This document shows positions 38,750 to 48,226 of a stretch of DNA of 64,000 nucleotides, one piece after another (positions within the stretch are counted from its first letter, which is position 1; each line of letters starts with the position of its first letter). This stretch comes from Mariniflexile maritimum (GTDB taxonomy: Bacteria; Bacteroidota; Bacteroidia; Flavobacteriales; Flavobacteriaceae): NCBI RefSeq assembly GCF_009746565.1, contig NZ_WRPN01000003.1, positions 355,168 through 419,167 of the forward strand, given 5' to 3'. The notes beneath the pieces were generated by a model. The model did no database searches. It was not told the DNA's origin and was given only the letters and a program-made list of their open reading frames with translations. The position numbers and the translations under genes are program-made.

Positions 38750-40048
38750 ATGGAGCATATTGTTATTATTGGCAACGGCATTTCTGGCGTTACGGCGGCA
38801 CGACATATACGGAAGCTTTCCAATAAAAAAATTACGATTATTTCTGCTGAAAGCGATTATTTTTTTTCAAGAACCGCCTTAATGTACGTGTACATGGGCC
38901 ACCTAAAGTTTGAGCACACCCAACCTTATGAAAATTGGTTTTGGCAAAAAAACAACATCCACCTTAAAAAAGGTTTTGTAAAAACGGTTGAAACCAATAC
39001 CAAAACGCTTCATTTTGAAACGGGCGAAACCCTTACATACAACAAACTTATAATTGCTACGGGAAGCAAACCCAATAAATTTGGATGGCCTGGGCAAGAT
39101 TTAAAAGGTGTAATGGGCATGTACCATAAACAAGATCTGGAAAATTTAGAACACCATGCGCCCAATAACACGGTTTGCAAACGCGCCGTTATTGTAGGCG
39201 GTGGTTTAATTGGCATTGAATTGGCCGAAATGCTAAACTCCAGAAACATACCCGTTACGTTTTTGGTTAGGGAATCGAGTTTTTGGAACAACGTACTGCC
39301 CGAAGCTGAAAGCCAAATGCTTAACAAGCATATAAAAAACCACCATATCGACTTGCGACTAGCTAGCAATTTAAAAGAAATAAAATCGGATGAAAATGGC
39401 AACGTAAAATCGATTATTATTGAAGAAACTGGCGAAGAAATTGCATGTAATGTAGTTGGTTTAACCGCAGGCGTATCGCCGAATATCGATTTTTTAAAAA
39501 ATTCCAATATTGAAATTGGTAAAGGGGTTAAAGTGAACCGGTTTTTAGAAACGAACGTTCCTGATGTTTATGCCATTGGCGATTGTGCCGAACAACTTGA
39601 AGCGGCTAACCAACGCAAACCCATTGAAGCCGTTTGGTACACCGGCCGCATGATGGGCGAAACCGTGGCGCAAACCATTTGCGGTAAAAAAATGGCATAC
39701 CAACCGGGGCATTGGTTTAACTCGGCTAAATTTTTTGATATCGAATACCAAACCTATGGGTGGGTGTTTCCAAAACCAAGAGAAAATGAAGCGCATTTTC
39801 ATTGGAAACATGAAGATGACACTAAATGCATGACCGTTTGTTTTGATAAAAATACGAATAAATTTTTAGGCATCAATACCTTCGGAATAAGACTGCGACA
39901 CACTATTTTCGATACATGGCTCACCGAAAAAAGGGATGTCGATTATGTAATGAATCATTTATATGAAGCTAATTTCGACCCAGAATTTTATAAGCGTTTT
40001 GAAAAAGATATTCTGAGCGCATATTCTAATGAATTAAAATTAGCTTAA
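38750..40048 (+). CDS. NAD(P)/FAD-dependent pyridine nucleotide-disulfide-type oxidoreductase
   Basis: 432 aa. Two Rossmann folds: FAD site IVIIGNGISGVTAARHI (~4-20), NAD(P) site AVIVGGGLIGIELAEML (~144-160), and the second FAD motif VYAIGDCAE (~263-271). There is no redox CxxC pair, so it resembles nitrite reductase or ferredoxin/rubredoxin reductase rather than a disulfide reductase. It precedes a membrane polyferredoxin in the same direction with a transposase element inserted between. A joint electron-transfer role is inferred. Confidence 0.87.
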   Translation: MEHIVIIGNGISGVTAARHIRKLSNKKITIISAESDYFFSRTALMYVYMGHLKFEHTQPYENWFWQKNNIHLKKGFVKTVETNTKTLHFETGETLTYNKLIIATGSKPNKFGWPGQDLKGVMGMYHKQDLENLEHHAPNNTVCKRAVIVGGGLIGIELAEMLNSRNIPVTFLVRESSFWNNVLPEAESQMLNKHIKNHHIDLRLASNLKEIKSDENGNVKSIIIEETGEEIACNVVGLTAGVSPNIDFLKNSNIEIGKGVKVNRFLETNVPDVYAIGDCAEQLEAANQRKPIEAVWYTGRMMGETVAQTICGKKMAYQPGHWFNSAKFFDIEYQTYGWVFPKPRENEAHFHWKHEDDTKCMTVCFDKNTNKFLGINTFGIRLRHTIFDTWLTEKRDVDYVMNHLYEANFDPEFYKRFEKDILSAYSNELKLA

Positions 40049-40051
40049 TCC

Positions 40052-40084
40052 ACACCTCACAGGTTTTAAAAACCTGTGAGGTGT
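40052..40084. repeat. Left REP-like palindrome of the RAYT element
   Basis: Perfect 16-bp inverted repeat, ACACCTCACAGGTTTT / AAAACCTGTGAGGTGT, around one A. It starts 3 bp after the oxidoreductase stop codon and could double as its terminator. Confidence 0.9.
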
Positions 40085-40104
40085 TTAAAAAGCAATAAAT
40101 ACAA

Positions 40105-40665
40105 ATGAAATACGAACCATTAATAGAAGATTCTTACTATCATATTTATAATTGTGGCAACAATAAAGAGAACTTATTTATTGATGACGAAAACTATTCT
40201 TATTTTCTAAAATTGATAAAAAAGCATCTCCTGGATACTTGTGATATTCTATCATATTGTTTGTTAAAAAATCATTTTCACCTACTAATAAAAACAAAAC
40301 CACACGTAGAGAGCAAAATAATTTCTCAGTCGTTTTCAAATCTATTTAACGCGTATTCAAAAGCCATAAACAAAAAATATGGAAGAAGTGGCAGTTTGTT
40401 TAAAGATCGGTTTTCAAGAATTAAAATTGATAATGAAGATTATTTGAAGTCTTTAGTGATTTACATTCACACCAACCCTGTACATCATAATTTTACCGAT
40501 AATTTCAGAACATATAAGTATTCGTCATTTATGGCATTCATTTCAGATAGACCAACCCTATTACAACGCGTTTTTGTGATTAGATTATTTGAGGATAAAG
40601 AGAATTTCATATTTGTACACAACAATAAACAAATAAATATTTTAGAAAACTTACTGTTAGAATAA
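40105..40665 (+). CDS. REP-associated tyrosine transposase (Y1_Tnp, RAYT)
   Basis: 186 aa, single Y1 HUH domain: YYHIYNCGNNKENLF start, LLKNHFHLLIKT with the HUH pair H57/H59, SNLFNAYSKAINKKYGRSGSLFKDRF, and YLKSLVIYIHTNPVHH, whose Y120 is the likely nucleophile. Family members nick single-stranded REP hairpins and are thought to spread them. The gene is AT-rich compared with its neighbours and appears intact. The palindromes 20 bp upstream and 12 bp downstream are its presumed substrates. Confidence 0.9.
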   Translation: MKYEPLIEDSYYHIYNCGNNKENLFIDDENYSYFLKLIKKHLLDTCDILSYCLLKNHFHLLIKTKPHVESKIISQSFSNLFNAYSKAINKKYGRSGSLFKDRFSRIKIDNEDYLKSLVIYIHTNPVHHNFTDNFRTYKYSSFMAFISDRPTLLQRVFVIRLFEDKENFIFVHNNKQINILENLLLE

Positions 40666-40677
40666 AAAACAGATTAG

Positions 40678-40706
40678 ACCTCACAGGTTTTTAAAACCTG
40701 TGAGGT
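40678..40706. repeat. Right REP-like palindrome of the RAYT element
   Basis: 14-bp inverted repeat ACCTCACAGGTTTT / AAAACCTGTGAGGT around one T. Together with the following GTGTGG it is the reverse complement of the left copy, so the two copies are inverted relative to each other. Confidence 0.9.
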
Positions 40707-40726
40707 GTGGAACGAAAATAACCCAA

Positions 40727-42319
40727 ATGAAAAATAAAAGCATGTCGTTAGCAAAACCAGAAGCAAACAATTTATCTACCAAACAAAAAGTGGCGGTTGC
40801 ATTGGGCATAATGGGCTTACTTATTTTGGTTTTGGCTGTTTTCAACACCAATTTCCCAAATAAAACGGTTTTCTTATCACTTTCATTAGGATTGATGTTT
40901 ACTGGAACCATCCTTTTTTCAAATGCTATCTATCTTCAAAAAACAAAAGGCATAAAAAATGATGGCGTTTGGTTTAAATCCCTCTCATCGCGCGGTATTT
41001 TGGCTTGGGCAACGGGTGTTTTAATAACTGGTTTTTATATAGTACTTTATTTTTATCCGCAGTATTTAGGGCTTTCTTCAAATGGTGCATCCAATACGGG
41101 GTTAATTTCATTATTCGACCCATTAAGCTATCTTTTAAACGGAAACCCTGCAAGCCAATGGTTTGTTTATGGCACACTTTACACGGTAGCTATTTTAGTG
41201 TTTGGCTACAAATTCATGCTAAAATATCGACACAATCGGTATCAACAATTACGAACCGTATCCGTAATGTTTTTTCAATTGGGGTTTGCCTATTTGATTC
41301 CCGAATTTATGTCGCGCCTTAATGAAAGTCCGAATTACAATTTACCCTATTACGACCTAAAAAGCATGTGGCCCTTAAACTATTATCTGTTTGATAGTTG
41401 GTCGGTAAATGGCTTGCTGTCTTCTGGAAATCTGGGGTTTGCAATGCTTCTTTTCGGAATAATTTCAATATTTGTTATTTCACCCATTCTAACTTTCAAA
41501 TACGGAAAACGTTGGTATTGTTCATGGGTTTGTGGCTGTGGTGCCTTAGCAGAAACCGCGGGCGATTCGTTTAGGCAACTTAGCAGTAAAAAACTGGCCG
41601 CTTGGAAACTGGAACGCTGGCTAATACATACCGTTTTGGCGTTTTCGGTAGTGATGACAACCGCAATTATTTATACTTATTTAGGTAACGATGCTACAAA
41701 ATATTGGTTAACCCGACCTACTTTTTTATTGGGCGTTGGTGTGTTGCTAACCTTGGTGTTTGCAGCAGTTATGCTGTTTAAAAGAAAAGAACTTGCCAAA
41801 GACGCGCGCTATGGCGCCATTGGTTATTTTGTGGTTATCGCTTCTCTTATCATCATGCATTACACAGGAACAACCGATGAGGTTTTCTTAGTAAAATCGA
41901 GTGCATTGCGTACTGCTTATGGCTTTTATATCGGCGCCATCTTTTCCGGGGTCATTGGTACGGGTTTTTATCCCATTTTGGGCAATCGTGTTTGGTGCCG
42001 TTTTGGTTGCCCCATGGCTGCGGTTCTTGGGTTCCAGCAGCGGTTGTTTTCAAAATTCAGGATTACAACCAATGGTGGCCAATGCATTTCCTGCGGCAAT
42101 TGTTCAACCTATTGCGAAATGGGCATAGACGTGCGTGCTTATGCACAAAAAGGCGAAAACATAGTACGCTCCAGTTGTGTGGGCTGCGGTATTTGTGCCG
42201 CCGTTTGCCCAAGAGGCGTGCTAAAACTGGAAAACGATTCGCTAAAAGGACGCATCAACCCAACAGAAATACTGTTAGGAAACGACCCAAATCTGATCGA
42301 TTTATTGAATAAAAAGTAA
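40727..42319 (+). CDS. Membrane-bound 4Fe-4S polyferredoxin (NapH/RdxA-like)
   Basis: 530 aa from ATG 40727 (MKNKSMSLAKPEAN; ATG 40742 is an alternative). About ten hydrophobic helices; a WYCSWVCGCG motif (~265) and CRFGCPMAAV (~425) match the CxxxCP-type signatures of NapH/NosR membrane ferredoxins. These are followed by two 4Fe-4S clusters, CISCGNCSTYCEMGI and CVGCGICAAVCPRGV (~448-495). It probably moves electrons between the quinone pool and a soluble partner such as the upstream FAD oxidoreductase. The 5' region was likely altered by the adjacent RAYT element. Confidence 0.82.
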   Translation: MKNKSMSLAKPEANNLSTKQKVAVALGIMGLLILVLAVFNTNFPNKTVFLSLSLGLMFTGTILFSNAIYLQKTKGIKNDGVWFKSLSSRGILAWATGVLITGFYIVLYFYPQYLGLSSNGASNTGLISLFDPLSYLLNGNPASQWFVYGTLYTVAILVFGYKFMLKYRHNRYQQLRTVSVMFFQLGFAYLIPEFMSRLNESPNYNLPYYDLKSMWPLNYYLFDSWSVNGLLSSGNLGFAMLLFGIISIFVISPILTFKYGKRWYCSWVCGCGALAETAGDSFRQLSSKKLAAWKLERWLIHTVLAFSVVMTTAIIYTYLGNDATKYWLTRPTFLLGVGVLLTLVFAAVMLFKRKELAKDARYGAIGYFVVIASLIIMHYTGTTDEVFLVKSSALRTAYGFYIGAIFSGVIGTGFYPILGNRVWCRFGCPMAAVLGFQQRLFSKFRITTNGGQCISCGNCSTYCEMGIDVRAYAQKGENIVRSSCVGCGICAAVCPRGVLKLENDSLKGRINPTEILLGNDPNLIDLLNKK

Positions 42320-42339
42320 TTCAACAAAACCATAAAATT

Positions 42340-42374
42340 TTGTTAAAAAATTCAATAAAAGTATTGTACTTTTG
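42340..42374 (+). promoter_or_regulatory. Predicted promoter for the glycosyltransferase pair
   Basis: TTG at 42340-42342 and TACTTTTG at 42367-42374 (spacer 24, slightly long) match the Bacteroidota promoter pattern, 21 nt before the ATG at 42396. Confidence 0.5.
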
Positions 42375-42395
42375 CGTATTAAAAGTTAAAGCTTA

Positions 42396-43088
42396 ATGCC
42401 CAACATAAAAGTCATCATTCCTGCATATAATGAAGCTGACTCTATTGTGAAGGTTATTGGTGAAATTCCCAAGATTGTTTCAGAAATAATCGTGGTAAAC
42501 AACAACTCAACCGATAACACCGAAGCAAATGCAAAAAATGCCGGGGCAACCGTTTTAACCGAAAAGCATAAGGGGTATGGAAATGCCTGTTTAAAAGGTT
42601 TGGAATACGTTGCAAACCAACAAGTTAAGCCTGATATTATAGTGTTTTTAGATGGTGATTATAGCGATAACCCTCAAGAATTAACCAAACTAGTCGCGCC
42701 CATTATCGAACATGATATTGATTTGGTAATTGGTGCCCGGGTGAAAAATTTAAGGGAAGTAGGTTCCATGACCGCACCCCAGATATTTGGCAACTGGCTG
42801 GCAACACATTTAATGGCGCTTTTTTTTGGTGCAACATTTACCGATTTGGGGCCTTTTCGAGCCATTAAATACGATAAGTTGCTACTGCTTAATATGATAG
42901 ACAAAACCTATGGCTGGACCGTAGAAATGCAATTAAAGGCATTAAAACATAAATTAACATATACCGAAGTACCCGTAAACTATAAAAATAGAATTGGCGT
43001 TTCAAAAGTATCAGGAACCGTAAAAGGTAGTATATTTGCAGGCGCAAAAATCTTAAGTTGGATTTTTAAATACAGTATAAAAAAATGA
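42396..43088 (+). CDS. Family 2 glycosyltransferase (DPM1/polyprenyl-phosphate type)
   Basis: 230 aa GT-A protein: IIPAYNEADSIVKVI (5-20), VVNNNSTDNTEANA, FLDGDYSDNP (donor-metal site, ~85-94) and GPFRAIKYD. It has no clear membrane helices. Relatives transfer sugar from a nucleotide sugar to a lipid phosphate carrier. The next gene starts within its stop codon (ATGA, 43085-43088), so translation is coupled and the two products probably work in one glycan pathway. Confidence 0.87.
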   Translation: MPNIKVIIPAYNEADSIVKVIGEIPKIVSEIIVVNNNSTDNTEANAKNAGATVLTEKHKGYGNACLKGLEYVANQQVKPDIIVFLDGDYSDNPQELTKLVAPIIEHDIDLVIGARVKNLREVGSMTAPQIFGNWLATHLMALFFGATFTDLGPFRAIKYDKLLLLNMIDKTYGWTVEMQLKALKHKLTYTEVPVNYKNRIGVSKVSGTVKGSIFAGAKILSWIFKYSIKK

Positions 43089-44575
43089 TTCTAGAAACCG
43101 CAATTATCATTATTTACACAATTTCACTATTGCTTATTTTCATGTATGCACTAGCGCAATTAAATCTTTTATTAAATTATTTAGCATCGAAAAAGAAAAA
43201 GGACACCTCTGCGCTTTTCGATCTTTCCAAACCAGAAGAAGTTCCCTATGTTACCATACAACTGCCCGTTTACAACGAAATGTACGTTATGGAACGCTTG
43301 CTGGACAACATTGCAAAAATAGATTATCCCACCGATAAACTTGAAATACAGGTATTGGACGATTCTACCGATGAAACCGTAGCCACCACCCGTGCACACG
43401 TAGAAAAATTGCGCGCTACCGGTTTGGATATTAAACACATAACACGTACCGACCGCTCAGGCTTTAAAGCGGGCGCATTAAAGGAAGGCCTAAAAATAGC
43501 CAAAGGCGATTTTATTGCTGTTTTCGACTCCGATTTCCTGCCACAAACCGACTGGTTAAAACGAACCATTCCTTATTTTAAGGATGAAAAAATTGGCGTG
43601 GTACAAACCCGTTGGGGGCATTTAAACCGTAATTTTTCCATTCTAACAAAAATTCAAGCCTTCGCACTCGATGCCCATTTTACCTTGGAACAAGTAGGCC
43701 GAAACAGCAAAGGGCATTTTATCAATTTTAATGGTACTGCGGGCATCTGGAGAAAAACCTGCATTATCGATGCCGGCAACTGGGAAGGCGATACACTTAC
43801 CGAAGATTTGGATTTAAGCTACCGCGCCCAACTTAAAAACTGGAAATTCAAGTACCTTGAAAATGTTGAAACACCTGCCGAATTGCCCATCGTCATCAGT
43901 GCAGCGCGCTCGCAACAGTTCCGATGGAATAAAGGTGGTGCCGAAAACTTTCAAAAAATGATGTGGCGCGTTTTGAAAAGCAAGAACATTTCAGCAAAAA
44001 CAAAGCTCCATGGCCTTTTGCATCTGCTAAACAGCACCATGTTTCTTAACGTGTTTCTGGTGGGCGTGCTAAGCATCCCGATGCTTTACATAAAAAACGA
44101 GTACACACACTTAAAGCCTTACTTTTATGTTATGAGCTTCTTTGTAATTAGCTCCATCATTTTCTTTATCTGTTATTGGTTTATGTACAAAAACATTTAT
44201 GGCAGCGGCTTTAAAAACTTCATTCGCTATATAGGCATGTTTTTTATATTTTTCTCAATAGCCATGGGCTTTTCACTACATAATTCCATTGCGGTTATTG
44301 AAGGCCATTTTGGTAAGAAAAGCGAATTTGTGCGCACGCCAAAATTTAACATCAGCTCCCTAAAAGAGAGTTGGAAAAAGAACAAGTACATCAAAAAAAC
44401 CATCTCCGTACACGTAATTTTCGAAGGTTTGCTCATGCTCTATTTTGCGTTTGGCATGTACAGCGCTTTTATTGTGGGCGACCAAGGTGGCGATTTTGGG
44501 TTGTTCCCCTTCCACCTCATGTTGTTTTTAGGCTTTGGCTATGTATTTGTTAAATCATTAACGGCAAAGGTTTAA
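43085..44575 (+). CDS. Processive family 2 glycosyltransferase (cellulose-synthase-like)
   Basis: 496 aa. One N-terminal helix (~5-25), a cytosolic GT-A domain with VLDDSTDET, FDSDFLPQTDW, GTAGIWRK, EDLDLSYRAQ and the processive-enzyme motif QQFRW (Q-x-x-RW), then four C-terminal helices (~315-490). These are the hallmarks of the cellulose/hyaluronan-synthase-like superfamily. It probably polymerises or adds sugars to a cell-surface glycan or glycolipid; there is no PilZ domain and no BcsB partner, so true cellulose synthesis is unlikely. It overlaps the upstream glycosyltransferase by 4 bp. Confidence 0.88.
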   Translation: MILETAIIIIYTISLLLIFMYALAQLNLLLNYLASKKKKDTSALFDLSKPEEVPYVTIQLPVYNEMYVMERLLDNIAKIDYPTDKLEIQVLDDSTDETVATTRAHVEKLRATGLDIKHITRTDRSGFKAGALKEGLKIAKGDFIAVFDSDFLPQTDWLKRTIPYFKDEKIGVVQTRWGHLNRNFSILTKIQAFALDAHFTLEQVGRNSKGHFINFNGTAGIWRKTCIIDAGNWEGDTLTEDLDLSYRAQLKNWKFKYLENVETPAELPIVISAARSQQFRWNKGGAENFQKMMWRVLKSKNISAKTKLHGLLHLLNSTMFLNVFLVGVLSIPMLYIKNEYTHLKPYFYVMSFFVISSIIFFICYWFMYKNIYGSGFKNFIRYIGMFFIFFSIAMGFSLHNSIAVIEGHFGKKSEFVRTPKFNISSLKESWKKNKYIKKTISVHVIFEGLLMLYFAFGMYSAFIVGDQGGDFGLFPFHLMLFLGFGYVFVKSLTAKV

Positions 44576-44582
44576 ATTTTTT

Positions 44583-44732
44583 GGGCATTCCCCTTTGGGT
44601 CGCGCTTTACGCTCTATCTTTTTAAAACGCCATTGTGCGGAGGAACGACCTAGCAATCTGCCCGTTTTCAGCCTTCACCATATTCAGTGCCAGCACCTTT
44701 TAAAAAGGATGCCGCTGCAATCGCTAATGCAA
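44583..44732 (+). repeat. Dispersed intergenic repeat, copy 2 (150 bp)
   Basis: Starts GGGCATTCCCCTTTGGGT, then CGCGCTTTACG, and ends CAATCGCTAATGCAA. Both ends are shared with the 80-bp copy at 27461-27540 in the opposite orientation, while the middle here is ~70 bp longer and unrelated. It occupies half of the 317-bp gap between the glycosyltransferase and meaB. In the remaining 160 bp I see only AT-rich sequence with a possible -7 box (TATCTTTA near 44863). Confidence 0.7.
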
Positions 44733-44892
44733 GTCCGGTACTAAAATCAAACAAACGTTGCCTTTAAATTATAGGTGTTTCAATAAACTTTTCACAATAT
44801 CAACTGCTTTATTTCGCTTAAAAATGAAGCATTTTTAACATGGTTCATTTTCTTATTATCAGTATCTTTATATCGGCAATTTCCAACCGAAA

Positions 44893-45897
44893 ATGAAGAA
44901 CTACAAACCAAAAAACAGACTCACCGCACAGGCCTATATCGATGGTGTTTTAAGTGGCAACAGGGTTATCCTCTCCAGGGCCATCACCATTATTGAAAGC
45001 AATTTAGAAACCGATAAGGCACTTGCCAAAGAAATCATCCAAAGCATTTTACCGGCTTCGGGCAATTCCATGCGCATAGGCATTACAGGGGTTCCCGGTG
45101 TGGGCAAAAGCACCTTTATTGAAGCGTTTGGAAAACACCTTATTACCCAAGGGCATAAAGTGGCCATATTGTCCATCGACCCGAGCAGCCAACGCTCCAA
45201 AGGCAGTATTTTGGGCGATAAAACCCGTATGGAAGAATTGAGCAATTTGGAAAATGCATACATCCGTCCTTCAGCTTCGGGCGCCACTTTGGGCGGTGTT
45301 GCCAACAAAACCGCCGAAAGCATGTTGCTTTGCGAAGCCGCGGGCTATGATGTTATTTTAATTGAAACCGTAGGTGTTGGCCAATCGGAAACGGCGGTTC
45401 ATGGCATGACCGATTTTTTCCTACTGTTAATGCTGGCGGGTGCAGGCGATGAACTACAAGGCATAAAAAAAGGCATTATGGAAATGGCCGATATGGTAGT
45501 TATCAATAAAGCCGATGGCGACAATATCCGAAAAAGCGAACTGGCGCGCTTACAATACCAAAATGCGTTGCACATTTTCCCACTAGCAGAATCTGGTTGG
45601 GAGCCCATTGTTACCAAAGCATCATCAACAAAAAATACGGGCATTGACACCGTTTGGGAAGAAGTTTTAAAATACAAACAATTGGTTACCACCAATGGTT
45701 ATTTCCATAAAAACAGGAACCAACAGAAAATACGTTGGATGTACGACAACATTAACGAGGCCCTAAAACAATTGTTCTATGGGTCGAAAGAGATTGCTGA
45801 ACAGCTTTCAGTTTTAGAAAAAAACATCATTTCATCTGAAATATCACCCGTAAAAGCCGCAGAAGAGATGATTGAAAAGTTTAAAAAAACCTTTTAA
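44893..45897 (+). CDS. meaB: Methylmalonyl-CoA mutase-associated GTPase
   Basis: 334 aa G3E/SIMIBI GTPase: P-loop GVPGVGKSTF (~62-71), SIDPSSQRSKGSILGDKTRM, ETVGVGQSE (Walker B) and VVINKADGDN (base recognition). It chaperones the B12-dependent mutase by gating cofactor loading and protecting the enzyme. It faces the mutase operon, 124 bp from mutB, with a shared bidirectional terminator between them. Confidence 0.95.
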   Translation: MKNYKPKNRLTAQAYIDGVLSGNRVILSRAITIIESNLETDKALAKEIIQSILPASGNSMRIGITGVPGVGKSTFIEAFGKHLITQGHKVAILSIDPSSQRSKGSILGDKTRMEELSNLENAYIRPSASGATLGGVANKTAESMLLCEAAGYDVILIETVGVGQSETAVHGMTDFFLLLMLAGAGDELQGIKKGIMEMADMVVINKADGDNIRKSELARLQYQNALHIFPLAESGWEPIVTKASSTKNTGIDTVWEEVLKYKQLVTTNGYFHKNRNQQKIRWMYDNINEALKQLFYGSKEIAEQLSVLEKNIISSEISPVKAAEEMIEKFKKTF

Positions 45898-45966
45898 TTG
45901 TTAATACAGGGCCACTTGTTTTGAATTAAGTTAAATATTTATATTTCAATACATTACCGTAAACTA

Positions 45967-45999
45967 AAAACCCCGTACTGCAAAAACAGACGGGGTTTT
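45967..45999. terminator. Bidirectional terminator between meaB and mutB
   Basis: Stem AAAACCCCGT(A)CTG / CAG ACGGGGTTTT with a CAAAAA loop. Flanking A and T runs allow it to end both convergent transcripts. Confidence 0.8.
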
Positions 46000-46021
46000 A
46001 AAAATCGAACATTTTTTGCTA

Positions 46022-48154
46022 TTAATTCTGTTCTAAATATTTTTCCATAATGGTTATGGCCGATTTAGCGATTACCGTTCCAGGGCCAAAAATGGCGGCC
46101 ACTTTACGGTCTAATAAATACTGATAATCTTGTTCGGGTATTACCCCACCGGCAAAAACCATAATATCGGGTCGTCCTAATTTTTCCAACTCCTCTATTA
46201 ACTGCGGAATTAGGGTTTTATGGCCTGCTGCCAAACTGGAAGCGCCCACAAAATGCACATCGTTTTCAATGGCCTGTTTTGCGACTTCTTCAGGCGTTTG
46301 GAACAATGGCCCCATATCAACATCAAAACCTAAGTCGGCAAAACTTGATGCTACCACTTTGGCACCACGATCATGCCCGTCTTGTCCCATTTTGGCAATC
46401 ATTACACGAGGACGTCGTCCTTCAATCTCGGCAAACTTATCGGCCAATTTTAATGCTGCCGCAAAAGTATCATCGTCGCTTACTTCTTTACTATATACAC
46501 CGGTTATTAATCGGGTATCGGCTTTATGGCGACCAAAATGAACTTCCAAAGCATCGGATATTTCACCCAATGTCGCAAAATTTTCGGCAGCTTCAACAGC
46601 AAGTTCCAGCAAATTGCCTTTACCTGTTTCCGCACACGCCGACAAGGCTTTTAATTTTGCATCAACAACGGCTTGGTCTCTTTGGTTCCTCAGTTTTTTT
46701 AAGCGCTCTATTTGGGATAAACGTACAATAGAATTATCTACCTCTAAAATTTCGATATTCGATTTCTCATCGGTTTTGAATTTATTAACGCCCACCAAAA
46801 TATCCTGTCCGGAATCCAAACGTGCTTGTTTTCGTGCGGAAGCTTCTTCAATACGCATTTTGGGCACGCCCGTTTCAATAGCTTTCGCCATACCGCCCAA
46901 TTCCTCAACTTCCTCAATAAGTTTCCAAGCCTTTTTAGCGATTTCCTGGGTTAAATATTCTACATAATAAGAACCCGCCCATGGATCGACGGCCTTGGTC
47001 ATTTGTGTTTCCTCTTGAATGTAAATTTGGGTATTACGGGCAATGCGTGCCGAAAAATCGGTTGGTAAGGCTATCGCTTCATCCAACGCATTGGTATGCA
47101 ACGATTGTGTACCGCCCAAGCCCGCTGCCATGGCTTCAATACAGGTTCTGGCCACGTTATTAAAGGGATCTTGCTCACTTAAACTCCAGCCCGAAGTTTG
47201 GCTATGCGTACGCAACGCCATTGATTTGGGGTTTTGCGGATTGAACGATTTGATGATTTTTGCCCAAAGCATACGTGCGGCGCGCATTTTGGCAATTTCC
47301 ATAAAATGGTTCATCCCAACGGCCCAGAAAAACGATAAGCGGGGCGCAAACTCATCAATTTTTAAGCCGGATGCTAAACCGGTTCTAATATATTCCATGC
47401 CATCGGCCAAGGTGTATGCCAATTCAATATCGGCAGTAGCGCCCGCTTCTTGCATGTGGTATCCACTTATGGAAATGGAGTTGAACTTGGGCATGTTTTT
47501 GGTGGTGTATTCAAAAATATCACCAATAATTTTCATGGAAGGCAATGGCGGATAAATATAGGTGTTGCGCACCATAAATTCCTTTAAAATATCGTTTTGG
47601 ATGGTGCCACTTAATTGGTCTAGCGACACGCCCTGTTTTTTTGCTGCTGCAATGTAAAAGGCCATAATGGGCAACACGGCACCGTTCATGGTCATGGAAA
47701 CAGACATTTTATCCAACGGAATTTGGTCGAACAGAATTTCCATATCCAGTATAGAATCGATGGCAACGCCTGCTTTACCAACATCGCCCGTAACACGTGG
47801 ATGATCGGAATCGTAACCACGGTGCGTAGCCAAATCGAAGGCAACCGACAGCCCTTTTTGGCCCGCAGCCAAATTTCGTCTGTAAAACGCATTCGACTCT
47901 TCAGCGGTTGAAAATCCCGCATATTGACGGATGGTCCACGGCCTGGTAACGTACATGGTACTGTAAGGGCCTCTCATAAAAGGTGGCAAACCAGCTGCAA
48001 ACTGTAAATGTTCGGCATGTTCGATATCGTGTTTCGAAAAATGGGTTTTCACGGGAATCCCTTCTGGCGTGTTCCAAACTTGTTGGTCATCGGCATGTGC
48101 CGTTTCCTGTTTTCTAACAGTTTCTAATGTTATATCTGAAAAATTTGGTTTCAT
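46022..48154 (-). CDS. mutB: Methylmalonyl-CoA mutase large (catalytic) subunit
   Basis: 710 aa. N-terminal TIM-barrel substrate domain ([19 protein letters not shown], near residue 85) and C-terminal B12 domain with the base-off cobalamin motif DGHDRGAKV (~585-593, His is the cobalt ligand). It interconverts succinyl-CoA and (R)-methylmalonyl-CoA by an adenosylcobalamin radical mechanism. It is the last gene of the eight-gene operon, 72 bp after its partner mutA. Also known as ScpA/MCM-alpha. Confidence 0.95.
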   Translation of the reverse strand: MKPNFSDITLETVRKQETAHADDQQVWNTPEGIPVKTHFSKHDIEHAEHLQFAAGLPPFMRGPYSTMYVTRPWTIRQYAGFSTAEESNAFYRRNLAAGQKGLSVAFDLATHRGYDSDHPRVTGDVGKAGVAIDSILDMEILFDQIPLDKMSVSMTMNGAVLPIMAFYIAAAKKQGVSLDQLSGTIQNDILKEFMVRNTYIYPPLPSMKIIGDIFEYTTKNMPKFNSISISGYHMQEAGATADIELAYTLADGMEYIRTGLASGLKIDEFAPRLSFFWAVGMNHFMEIAKMRAARMLWAKIIKSFNPQNPKSMALRTHSQTSGWSLSEQDPFNNVARTCIEAMAAGLGGTQSLHTNALDEAIALPTDFSARIARNTQIYIQEETQMTKAVDPWAGSYYVEYLTQEIAKKAWKLIEEVEELGGMAKAIETGVPKMRIEEASARKQARLDSGQDILVGVNKFKTDEKSNIEILEVDNSIVRLSQIERLKKLRNQRDQAVVDAKLKALSACAETGKGNLLELAVEAAENFATLGEISDALEVHFGRHKADTRLITGVYSKEVSDDDTFAAALKLADKFAEIEGRRPRVMIAKMGQDGHDRGAKVVASSFADLGFDVDMGPLFQTPEEVAKQAIENDVHFVGASSLAAGHKTLIPQLIEELEKLGRPDIMVFAGGVIPEQDYQYLLDRKVAAIFGPGTVIAKSAITIMEKYLEQN

Positions 48155-48226
48155 GTGTCATCTGTTTTTTTAGAAAATACAAACCGTTTTAATGCCAAAT
48201 TGAATGGCAATGGGCGTTTTAAATAT

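Larger units (their letters stand above)
40050..40710 (+). mobile_element. RAYT-type element bounded by inverted palindromes
   Basis: A REP-associated tyrosine transposase gene (40105-40665) framed by two ~30-bp palindromes of the same sequence in opposite orientation (40052-40084 and 40678-40706). The element fills the space between the oxidoreductase and polyferredoxin genes without breaking either. No target-site duplication is evident, as expected for IS200/IS605-like chemistry. Confidence 0.8.

Noticed and set aside
46279..46731. 150-codon plus-strand frame opposite mutB
   Set aside because: Antisense to the conserved B12 domain of MutB; His/Arg/Leu-rich shadow.
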